A stretch of DNA of 5,733 bases from Chlamydiota bacterium (lineage in GTDB: Bacteria > Chlamydiota > Chlamydiia > Chlamydiales > Criblamydiaceae), in the NCBI GenBank assembly GCA_021772365.1, contig JAJFMC010000044.1, positions 1 to 5,733 on the forward strand, in the 5' to 3' direction. Under the pieces are notes generated by a model. That model saw nothing but the letters and a program-made list of their open reading frames with translations, searched no databases and was not told the origin of the DNA. Position 1 is the stretch's first letter, and the number at the start of each line of letters is the position of its first letter. Below are positions 1-4,574 of this stretch, piece by piece. A program made the position numbers and the translations under genes.

Positions 1-322
1 CTTTTTTTGCGACCTCTACCTGCTCTTTTTGTTCTTCGACTTTTTTCTCTTCGACGACCAATTTTTCTTTGACGTCATCGAGGTAGAACTTCATTTGTTT
101 GATTTTGTCGGAGGTCGTACCGCCATCTAGTTCATCTCTAAGCTGTTGCAGTTTGTCGTTACGGTGGTTAAGGACTTTATCACGTGCCTCTTCGACATCT
201 TTCAACTTTTTCTCTTCACGCTCAAGGACTTCTCGCTTTTCGTTGACGATTTTTTCCTGTTTTTCGACCCTCCTTATTTTTACCTCAAGTACTTCTACTA
301 GAGGATATATTGGCATGGTCAT
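1..322 (-). CDS. sctO: Type III secretion stalk protein SctO (CdsO, CT670-like), 3' end missing
   Basis: This is the central stalk/regulator of the T3S ATPase, the counterpart of FliJ and of the gamma subunit of F1. It is cytoplasmic and binds inside the SctN hexamer. The frame is open from the start codon to the window edge, giving 107 visible residues; the family is about 165-170, so roughly 60 C-terminal residues lie outside. The visible part is almost entirely charged Glu/Lys heptads (about residues 14-107), as expected for the antiparallel coiled coil. It begins MTMPIYPLVEVLEVK and contains LQQLRDELDGGTTSD, both close to chlamydial CT670 as I remember it. Start: ATG at 322 has a GAGG about 10 nt upstream; ATG at 316 (MPIYPL) is a possible alternative. 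The ATGs at 350 and 338 are in another frame that stops quickly. It follows sctN after a 96-nt gap, as in Chlamydia. Confidence 0.9.
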   Translation of the reverse strand, partial: MTMPIYPLVEVLEVKIRRVEKQEKIVNEKREVLEREEKKLKDVEEARDKVLNHRNDKLQQLRDELDGGTTSDKIKQMKFYLDDVKEKLVVEEKKVEEQKEQVEVAKK

Positions 323-376
323 AATCGGCAAACCTCATGGTTTCTATCATCTTCAAGATGTGAGAGCTTATTCGTA

Positions 377-401
377 TTTTTCTTTCCCTCGGAAAGGAAA
401 A
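377..401 (-). other. Imperfect hairpin between sctN and sctO
   Basis: On the minus strand CTTTCC-GAG-GGAAAG forms a 6-bp stem with a 3-nt loop (positions 396-382). Four T:A pairs extend it beyond one C/A mismatch. An A-rich, not T-rich, stretch follows on the minus strand, so it is not a classical terminator. It may be an mRNA processing or stability element in the 96-nt sctN-sctO gap; chance is also possible. Confidence 0.3.
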
Positions 402-418
402 TTCGGTTAAGCTCGCTT

Positions 419-1735
419 TTATTTGAACAGCGAACGAAGGAGCTGTAATGTCTCTTCAAACGAACATTTCTCTTCTACCGCCTGTTTTAAGAAGCTATTG
501 ACCTTGTCGATATGGTCAATCGCAAAGTCTCCCTCTTTATCGGCACCGCGCTTATATTCACCGATCTTGATAAGTAGCTCGTTTTTCTTATAGCTAGCAA
601 CTACCTGAAGCAGCTTACTCACGAGCATCAAATGCTCTTCCGGAACAATCGAGTTCATTACACGACTCTTAGAGGCAAGAACATCAATCGCAGGATAGTG
701 ATACTTCTGCGCTAGGTCTGCTGACAATATAATGTGTCCATCGAGAATCGACCGCACCTCGTCAGCAACAGGCTCGTTCATATCATCACCAGCCACCAAG
801 ATGGTGTAAAACGCTGTAATTGAACCTACATCAGAATTACCTGTTCGCTCCAACAGCTTCGGCAACGTCGAGAATACCGATGGGGTATACCCCGCACGTG
901 CCGGCGGCTCACCTGCCGCCAATCCCACCTCACGCAATGCACGAGCAAAACGCGTGACGGAATCCATCATCAGGATCACTGATTTCCCTTGATCCCTGAA
1001 ATATTCGGCTATCGCCGTTCCGACATACGCAGCATTGAGTCGCACTTGCGACGGCTGGTCGGATGTCGACACGATAACCACGGATTTAGCCAGACCTTCA
1101 GGCCCTAAATCCTTCTCAATAAAATCTCTAAGCTCTCGGCCCCGCTCTCCAATCAGGCTGATAACGTTCACATCAGCAACGGCATTACGTGCAATCATCC
1201 CTAGCGTCGTCGATTTACCACCACCTGCAGCAGCGAAAATACCGACTCTTTGACCAAGTCCAGTAGTAAGGATTCCATCGATGGCACGGATTCCTACGGA
1301 AATAGGCTCACTAATCCTCTTTCGCTTAAGCGGATCTGGCGGGTCCTGGATAATAGGATACGACTCTGTCACTTCAAGTGGTCCCTTTGTGTCGGTATCG
1401 ATCGGTTCGCCTAGACCGTTAAGAACTCGCCCTAACAGCTTAGGGCCGACTTTGATATTCAGGGGAAGTTGAGTAGGTATTACTTCTGACGAAGGACCCA
1501 CGCCATCCATCTCACCGAGCGGTGATAGAATGACCTCTTCGCGGGTAAACCCGACGACAACGGTACGTAGTGGATCGCCTTCACGCTTGACCAGACAGAC
1601 ATCACCAATTTTAACTTGTGGGACGATCGCTTTGATCAGCATTCCCACAATTTCGGTGATACGGCCGTTGACGGTCGTAAGCTCTAGCTCTTCGATTCCA
1701 CCGAGCACTTTGTCAAAATGATCATCAAATCCCAT
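419..1735 (-). CDS. sctN: Type III secretion ATPase SctN (CdsN, CT669-like)
   Basis: This is the hexameric ATPase at the cytoplasmic base of the injectisome. It docks chaperone-effector complexes, strips the chaperones and energises export. It has 438 residues, about full family length. In order: N-terminal beta-barrel domain (about 1-95), RecA-like catalytic domain (about 100-370), C-terminal helical domain. The Walker A stretch is FAAAGGGKST (167-176, Lys174). The catalytic Glu lies in GERGRE (196-201, Glu197). Walker B is VILMMD (253-258, Asp258). The arginine finger is probably Arg358 in ASKSRVMNSI. The P-loop reads GGGKS where many relatives have GVGKS. The exclusion of FliI rests on gene context. 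The start is fixed by AAAGGTG (1743-1749), 7 nt before the ATG. It lies downstream of the sctI candidate across a 164-nt gap with a terminator-like hairpin, and upstream of sctO. Confidence 0.97.
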   Translation of the reverse strand: MGFDDHFDKVLGGIEELELTTVNGRITEIVGMLIKAIVPQVKIGDVCLVKREGDPLRTVVVGFTREEVILSPLGEMDGVGPSSEVIPTQLPLNIKVGPKLLGRVLNGLGEPIDTDTKGPLEVTESYPIIQDPPDPLKRKRISEPISVGIRAIDGILTTGLGQRVGIFAAAGGGKSTTLGMIARNAVADVNVISLIGERGRELRDFIEKDLGPEGLAKSVVIVSTSDQPSQVRLNAAYVGTAIAEYFRDQGKSVILMMDSVTRFARALREVGLAAGEPPARAGYTPSVFSTLPKLLERTGNSDVGSITAFYTILVAGDDMNEPVADEVRSILDGHIILSADLAQKYHYPAIDVLASKSRVMNSIVPEEHLMLVSKLLQVVASYKKNELLIKIGEYKRGADKEGDFAIDHIDKVNSFLKQAVEEKCSFEETLQLLRSLFK

Positions 1736-1778
1736 CGTTTTTCACCTTTATATCGAGCATGTAACAGTTAGAAATTTC

Positions 1779-1806
1779 AAAAAAGAGGTGACCTAATAAA
1801 GTCACC
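1779..1806 (-). terminator. Intrinsic terminator or attenuator between sctI candidate and sctN
   Basis: On the minus strand, perfect 6-bp arms GGTGAC/GTCACC (1806-1801 and 1792-1787) enclose an 8-nt AT-rich loop. TCTTTTTT (1786-1779) follows at once. This is a rho-independent terminator layout pointing with the T3S genes, 44 nt before the sctN start. The stem is short, so partial read-through (attenuation) is more likely than a full stop. I see no good promoter between it and sctN. Confidence 0.6.
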
Positions 1807-1836
1807 GACTGAAGAGAATCGTCTGATTTTAGCAAT

Positions 1837-1872
1837 AAAAACCCCTGCATCACCAATTGGATATACGTGCAG
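1837..1872 (-). other. Weak second hairpin after the sctI candidate
   Basis: On the minus strand CTGCA (1872-1868) can pair with TGCAG (1849-1845) around an 18-nt loop that contains the self-complementary CCAATTGG (1853-1860). GGG and then TTTTT follow. The long loop and short stem make this a weak terminator at best. It lies between the stop of the sctI candidate and the stronger hairpin at 1779-1806. Confidence 0.25.
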
Positions 1873-1899
1873 CGCAAATCTGTATGACTCTCAACCCTC

Positions 1900-2571
1900 T
1901 TAGACCTGTACGTTCATAATGGTCTTAGTAGATTCTAGAGCCTTATTGAGCAAGCTCGTGAAAAACTCCAGCTCTTGCTGGATACTGTTCACCTTGACCT
2001 GAACCATCAGTAAGTTCGCCGGGCTGATGCTTGCATTATTCGCACTCATCTCCGCCAGGTCACCACCTAATGTTTTCAGTTTGTCTTGCCCACTAGTCAG
2101 CAAATTGAGAAAACGTTCAACAGGTGTCTTACTCGTCCCATCCATCAATTCCGGAGGAATATAATCAAGACCAGCCTTATCGAGTGCAACCTTTAGGTTG
2201 TCATCGATATGTTCGAGCTTATTTCGAAGGATACGCTTGTAATCGCCTTTGATCTCTAAATTAGGATCTGAAAGTCGATGTTTGATCTCTTCGATCTGTG
2301 CAATCACACCTCTAGACTGCTCAGCAAGCTGAGTAGGATCGGCTCTGTCGACATTATTAGCTTGTCGCCCAAGAGCGCGCACCTCGTCCATAAGACTATT
2401 ATGCTCCACCTTACGTGGTTGATTAGATGTGTCAGCACGTAACGATTGCTCAAACTTATCCCTATCGGCTTGTACTTTCTCGCCAGGGAGCTGTTGTACG
2501 TCGGCTAAGGGATTTGGCCCCTTATTTCTCGTAATTTTGCCAATTTTTTCTATTGCTTCATTGCTAGACAT
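1900..2571 (-). CDS. sctI: CT668-position protein, probable T3S inner rod SctI
   Basis: This 223-residue protein has no signal peptide or membrane segment and occupies the place of Chlamydia CT668 between cdsG and cdsN. The N-terminal 55 residues are polar and probably disordered. The middle (about 60-135) is charged and helical. The last 40 residues, SPANLLMVQ (183-191) through ELEFFTSLLNKALESTK to the final VQV, fit the C-terminal signature of inner rod proteins: (S/D)P-x-x-LL-x-x-Q, then an amphipathic helix with a conserved Lys and a terminal hydrophobic-Gln stretch. The preceding FLNLLTSGQDKLKTLGGDL also fits that family. SctI polymerises between export gate and needle and is itself exported. 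It is longer than most rod proteins (80-150). A weak AGGT lies 9 nt before the ATG, and a near-consensus promoter lies just upstream. Position is certain; the rod assignment is from motif reading only. Confidence 0.75.
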   Translation of the reverse strand: MSSNEAIEKIGKITRNKGPNPLADVQQLPGEKVQADRDKFEQSLRADTSNQPRKVEHNSLMDEVRALGRQANNVDRADPTQLAEQSRGVIAQIEEIKHRLSDPNLEIKGDYKRILRNKLEHIDDNLKVALDKAGLDYIPPELMDGTSKTPVERFLNLLTSGQDKLKTLGGDLAEMSANNASISPANLLMVQVKVNSIQQELEFFTSLLNKALESTKTIMNVQV

Positions 2572-2619
2572 GGGTTTTTTACCTAGTTTTTATTATGGTT
2601 AACTAAACCCTAAAATAGT

Positions 2620-2649
2620 ATTATAATTAGTTTGTATTATATACGTCAA
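2620..2649 (-). promoter_or_regulatory. Near-consensus sigma70-type (chlamydial sigma66) promoter for sctI candidate/sctN
   Basis: Minus strand: -35 TTGACG (2649-2644; 5 of 6), an 18-bp spacer and a perfect -10 TATAAT (2625-2620). Transcription would start near 2613, giving a leader of about 42 nt before the ATG at 2571. It starts 10 bp past the sctG stop in a very AT-rich gap, so the downstream half of the cluster can be transcribed independently of the needle genes. Confidence 0.65.
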
Positions 2650-2658
2650 TATAAATAA

Positions 2659-3150
2659 TTATTTCATCTCTTCAGACTCTTTTTTTTCTTCTTTACCTGC
2701 CTTTTCCTCTTCCCCCGGGTTTTTCTCCCCGAAGAAAGGGTTTTTGACCTTATTAAGATCTTTCTCTGCCCAAGTAAGAGATAACTCTCCTAAATTCTTG
2801 ATAGTCGGATCGTCAGTCTTCTCCATGGCCTTTTTAATAATCTCTTCACCATGTTTTCTCTTAGGCTTCGTCAGTAAAAAGCACATACCTAAAAATGTCT
2901 GTGCCAAGCAGTTTTCCGGTTCCTTTTTCGCAACGCCTTCGAATATCGTCGTCGCTTTTTTGAGTTCTAGCTTGTTAAGAGCGATATAGCCGAGCCCAAT
3001 CTGCGGTGCAGTACTCATCGGATTCATCACCTGTGCGGCATTGAATATTCGCGTGGCACTGACCTCGTCGAGCTGTTTAACAGCTACGAAACCCGCTTCT
3101 ATCAACAAAGCAAAATCATCCAAAAAGTCATCAAAATTTTCTTTTGACAT
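2659..3150 (-). CDS. sctG: T3S needle chaperone SctG (CdsG, CT667-like), TPR fold
   Basis: This is the predicted cytoplasmic chaperone that, with a CdsE/YscE-type partner, holds needle monomers before export (known for YscE-YscG with YscF, and proposed for CdsE-CdsG with CdsF). It has 163 residues. About residues 15-115 form three TPR-like helical hairpins: GFVAVKQLDEVSATRIFNAA, then GLGYIALNKLELKKATTIFE, then AQTFLGMCFLL plus the following helix, with Gly/Ala/Asn-Pro at TPR positions. The C-terminal tail (about 141-163) is Glu/Lys-rich and looks unstructured. The start has AAAGGA 9 nt and AGGT 4 nt upstream. It follows sctF after an unusually long, structured 261-nt gap, and its stop is 10 bp from the -35 of the next promoter. 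Identity rests on TPR character and position. Confidence 0.85.
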   Translation of the reverse strand: MSKENFDDFLDDFALLIEAGFVAVKQLDEVSATRIFNAAQVMNPMSTAPQIGLGYIALNKLELKKATTIFEGVAKKEPENCLAQTFLGMCFLLTKPKRKHGEEIIKKAMEKTDDPTIKNLGELSLTWAEKDLNKVKNPFFGEKNPGEEEKAGKEEKKESEEMK

Positions 3151-3186
3151 CTTTACCTATCCTTTTGCCTTGATGCAAACGACCGA

Positions 3187-3215
3187 AATATCATCAATTA
3201 GTCATTCACAGTCAA
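3187..3215 (-). promoter_or_regulatory. Candidate promoter upstream of sctG
   Basis: Minus strand: -35 TTGACT (3215-3210; 5 of 6), a 17-bp spacer and -10 GATATT (3192-3187; 4 of 6). Initiation near 3180 would leave a 30-nt leader before the sctG ATG. The -35 and part of the spacer overlap one arm (3203-3212) of a 10-bp inverted repeat whose other arm is 3284-3293, so a regulator or RNA fold could affect it. Confidence 0.4.
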
Positions 3216-3293
3216 AGCTTTACGTGTCATAAACTTTATTGTACCCTACGGGACATAGTTTATTCATAACATAAAGCAAATAAACTGTGAATG
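3203..3293. repeat. Inverted repeat flanking a 35-nt imperfect hairpin
   Basis: The arms CATTCACAGT (3203-3212) and ACTGTGAATG (3284-3293) are perfect complements 71 bp apart. Nested inside is a hairpin at 3229-3263. Its outer stem is ATAAACT/AGTTTAT (7 bp), followed by an internal loop, an inner stem TGT(a)CCC/GGGACA with one bulge, and loop TAC. No T-tract follows on either strand. It lies in the sctF-sctG gap. Confidence 0.55.
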
Positions 3294-3296
3294 TAT

Positions 3297-3366
3297 ATAC
3301 CGAAGTGAATTCAAAACTTGGTTCTTGGCAAAGCCAAAATTCCAAGTTCTGAGTTCACTCCGGTAT
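3297..3366 (-). repeat. 70-nt imperfect palindrome in the sctF-sctG gap
   Basis: The 3297-3321 arm pairs with 3342-3366 with 22 Watson-Crick pairs out of 25. Beyond an internal loop, TTGGC/GCCAA (3325-3329, 3333-3337) closes on a 3-nt loop. Of the three mismatches, two become G-U pairs in minus-strand RNA and one in plus-strand RNA, so it folds slightly better in the T3S transcript. It has no T-tract. Plausible roles are protecting the 3' end of the needle mRNA or being a small palindromic insertion. Confidence 0.7.
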
Positions 3367-3369
3367 CAA

Positions 3370-3397
3370 GGTATGGACAATAGTAATTGTCCATACC
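3370..3397 (-). repeat. Perfect 12-bp hairpin just after sctF
   Basis: GGTATGGACAAT (3370-3381) and its exact complement (3386-3397) enclose a 4-nt loop, 14 nt beyond the sctF stop codon. In minus-strand RNA this is a very stable stem-loop, but no run of T follows, so it is not a standard intrinsic terminator. It is separated by 3 nt from the 70-nt palindrome. A 3'-end stability or Rho/RNase-related role for sctF mRNA is inferred. Confidence 0.7.
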
Positions 3398-3411
3398 CAT
3401 CAATCCACTCA

Positions 3412-3765
3412 TTATCCTTTGACGTTCCTAGCCATAGTCATAATTGCTGAATTTGCAGCAGCTACAACGTTTGATGACATCTCCGACAATTGCGATAAGT
3501 GGTTCATGAGCATTTGCATCTCAAACATATCACCGATACTAATGGCACTACGTCGAGAGGCAATCAACCCAATTTTCAATTTTGCATCCATTGTCGCGGC
3601 ATTTACAGCCTTAAATAACTGCGATACATCAAAACCGGCTCTATTGTGATTGCCACAAAATGGTCCATTCAATACGGTATCATATTGAAGTTTCGTTTGA
3701 CCTTGATACTTCCAAAAAGTCGGAATTGTGACACTAGGATCGCTTCCGCCTCCACCCTGTCCCAT
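3412..3765 (-). CDS. sctF: Type III secretion needle protein SctF (CdsF, CT666-like) with N-terminal extension
   Basis: This is the small helical-hairpin subunit that polymerises into the extracellular needle. It has 117 residues, while needle proteins are usually about 80-85. The needle-like part is about 45-117: helix 1 (DVSQLFKAVNAATMDAKLK), a turn (RRSAISIG, 71-78, without the common P-(S/D)-(N/D)-P), and helix 2 (MFEMQMLMNHLSQLSEMSSN onward, ending NVKG). The extra N-terminus starts MGQGGGGSDP and carries WKYQGQ and the only cysteine, Cys37 in GPFCGNH. Chlamydial needle and basal-body proteins are known to be disulfide-linked in elementary bodies, so Cys37 could cross-link needles. The start is well supported: a perfect AGGAGG (3772-3777) lies 6 nt before the ATG, so the extension is probably translated. 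Its position between cdsE and sctG supports the call. Confidence 0.85.
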   Translation of the reverse strand: MGQGGGGSDPSVTIPTFWKYQGQTKLQYDTVLNGPFCGNHNRAGFDVSQLFKAVNAATMDAKLKIGLIASRRSAISIGDMFEMQMLMNHLSQLSEMSSNVVAAANSAIMTMARNVKG

Positions 3766-3794
3766 AGGTTCCCTCCTACGTGTTTTACTTATTA

Positions 3795-3869
3795 TTAAAC
3801 GAAAGTATTCATACTAGAAATTGCATTTCCCGCAGCCTCCGTGCTGCTTTCTGAAGCCCTCGTTCTGAT
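3795..3869 (-). pseudogene. Possible C-terminal remnant of a second needle-like gene
   Basis: On the minus strand a 24-codon stretch ends at TAA (3797-3795), 29 nt before the sctF start. Its last residues, AAGNAISSMNTFV, align without gaps to the sctF C-terminus AANSAIMTMARNV (6 of 13 identical: AA, A, I, M and V). Upstream in this frame there are in-frame stops (TAG, TGA), and the other frames are not recognisably needle-like. The gap between cdsE and sctF (273 nt) would fit one needle-sized gene of about 80 codons. A decayed or disrupted duplicate of sctF is the simplest reading. The match is short and may be chance. Confidence 0.3.
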
Positions 3870-3883
3870 CTATATATTAAACA

Positions 3884-4004
3884 CTCAGTGGGGCCGTCGT
3901 GCGGCATTTTCTCTAGGAATTTATCCTAAGAAAGTTTGCATCGTCGATTATCTCGGTGCAGTATACCGACGCGACAGCCCGACTGAGCGTTCCATGTGGG
4001 GCGC
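3884..4004 (+). ncRNA. Structured RNA-like or palindromic element in the cdsE-sctF gap
   Basis: This stretch is more GC-rich than its surroundings and folds into one branched structure. The closing stem is CTCAGT/ACTGAG (3884-3889, 3982-3987), GGGC/GCCC (3891-3894, 3977-3980) and GTCGTG/CGCGAC (3896-3901, 3970-3975), separated by single mismatches. Inside are two hairpins: 3908-3933 (10 bp, one bulge) and 3937-3960 (7 bp, 10-nt loop). A third, 3988-4003, follows. Four pairs are G-U in plus-strand RNA (A/C mismatches on the minus), while only one mismatch favours the minus, which suggests a plus-strand RNA. I recognise no known family: tmRNA, RNase P RNA, SRP RNA and tRNA motifs are absent. 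It could be a small RNA antisense to the T3S transcript or a palindromic mobile element. Confidence 0.4.
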
Positions 4005-4038
4005 TAAGTGTAGGTCTTGAGCCGTAAAGGTGTTTATG

Positions 4039-4281
4039 CTAGGTAGCTTTAAACCGCATTAATACCTTGAGGAGAGAGGCGTATCCATGTAAGAGGACAC
4101 CGTATTGATCAAAGTCATCTTTTACTGAGCCGCTTCGTAGAGTCACCTTTATACTCTGGATTCTCTTTTCAGCCAGCTTCTTGAGTTCTTTGTTCTTTTT
4201 TTCGTCGTTTAGGTCTTTTTCTAGGTCAAAGACAAAGTCATTAGGTAAATCGTCACTCTTTTTGTTTTCCAATCCAAACAT
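4039..4281 (-). CDS. cdsE: CdsE-like small T3S chaperone (CT665-like)
   Basis: This is an 80-residue, highly charged, helical protein with no signal peptide or membrane segment. The first part carries FVFDLEKDLNDEKKNKELKK (about 16-35). A basic helix (KRIQSIKVTLRSG) follows, then a conserved-looking DFDQYGVLLHGYASLLKVL helix at the C-terminus. Its length and place immediately upstream of the needle gene match chlamydial CT665/CdsE. CdsE is proposed to act like YscE as co-chaperone, with SctG, of the needle subunit. The start has GAGG (4290-4287) 5 nt before the ATG. It is the first gene of this minus-strand cluster in the window. Identification rests on position, size and resemblance to CT665 as remembered. 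Confidence 0.75.
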   Translation of the reverse strand: MFGLENKKSDDLPNDFVFDLEKDLNDEKKNKELKKLAEKRIQSIKVTLRSGSVKDDFDQYGVLLHGYASLLKVLMRFKAT

Positions 4282-4300
4282 TGCTACCTCGTGTGTACTA

Positions 4301-4329
4301 GGGGCGTATGGTCTCCCATATCTCTCCCC
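4301..4329 (-). promoter_or_regulatory. Hairpin in the likely 5' leader of cdsE
   Basis: On the minus strand GGGG (4329-4326) pairs with CCCC (4304-4301). After an internal loop, TATGG/CCATA (4320-4316, 4311-4307) closes on a GAGA (GNRA-type) tetraloop. It ends 10 nt upstream of the GAGG ribosome-binding site, so it could modulate translation or stabilise the operon's 5' end. No known riboswitch is recognised. Confidence 0.4.
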
Positions 4330-4339
4330 TCTAAAGTCT

Positions 4340-4388
4340 ATTTTACCACAACTGCATCATTTATACAATCTCGGAAGTCAAATCTCTA
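4340..4388 (-). promoter_or_regulatory. Candidate promoters for the T3S cluster
   Basis: There are two overlapping minus-strand possibilities. One is -35 TAGAGA (4388-4383) with -10 TATAAA (4365-4360), spacer 17. The other is -35 TTGTAT (4368-4363) with -10 TAAAAT (4345-4340), spacer 17. A perfect TTGACA lies further up at 4412-4407, but no good -10 sits at the right distance from it. Some promoter is expected here because cdsE is the first minus-strand gene. Which one is used cannot be told from sequence alone. Confidence 0.35.
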
Positions 4389-4460
4389 TTTTAGCGAGTA
4401 CTTTCCTGTCAAGCTTTTCTATTTAAGAACCTTATAACAATGTTATTTTCCAACCCTCCT

Positions 4461-4480
4461 TAATATACCCGGGTATATTA
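4461..4480. promoter_or_regulatory. Perfect 20-bp palindrome in the divergent intergenic region
   Basis: TAATATACCC is followed directly by its exact reverse complement GGGTATATTA, with CCCGGG at the centre. It is in the AT-rich region between the divergent cdsE and transposase genes, 180 bp from the first and 95 bp from the second. A loop-less palindrome of this length suits a dimeric DNA-binding protein better than a terminator. It could be an operator for either gene or a site used by the transposase. Confidence 0.45.
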
Positions 4481-4574
4481 CACTAATTATATAGAAAACA
4501 GTTTATCTCTGGAGTTTAGATACCTATTTGTTATATCTTAATTTTTTCCAAACTGTAAAAACCAAATATTTCTT

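Noticed and set aside
333..350. sctO start at ATG 350 or 338
   Set aside because: These ATGs share a frame that reaches TGA after 21 codons from 350; the sctO frame begins at 322 (or 316).
377..401. Terminator between sctN and sctO
   Set aside because: A hairpin exists, but an A-rich rather than T-rich stretch follows on the minus strand and no T-tract follows on the plus strand.
99..410. Ser-rich plus-strand frame of 103 codons
   Set aside because: It lies mostly opposite the sctO coiled coil; the Ser/Phe/Leu-rich translation is the mirror of Glu/Lys codons. The minus-strand frame matches the CT670 family and the operon order.
419..1735. Flagellar FliI or an archaeal/V-type ATPase instead of SctN
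   Set aside because: The neighbours are needle, needle chaperones and SctO-type stalk, with no flagellar genes, and length and motifs fit SctN.
2744..2989. Plus-strand hydrophobic frame opposite sctG
   Set aside because: It lies wholly within sctG on the other strand, with no ribosome-binding site or recognisable family.
3809..3907. Minus-strand small gene of 32 codons starting at ATG 3907
   Set aside because: The start has no convincing ribosome-binding site, the product resembles nothing known, and it overlaps the structured element and the better-supported needle-like fragment in another frame.
3884..4004. tRNA, tmRNA, SRP RNA, RNase P RNA or 6S RNA
   Set aside because: There is no GTTCGA-type T-loop, no tmRNA tag or acceptor end, no GGAAGCAGCC SRP core and no RNase P P4 motif; the 6S layout does not fit either.
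4407..4412. Perfect TTGACA as the -35 of the T3S promoter
   Set aside because: The only good -10 nearby (TAAAAT, 4393-4388) is just 13 bp away; at 16-18 bp the hexamers are poor. Other pairs downstream fit better.
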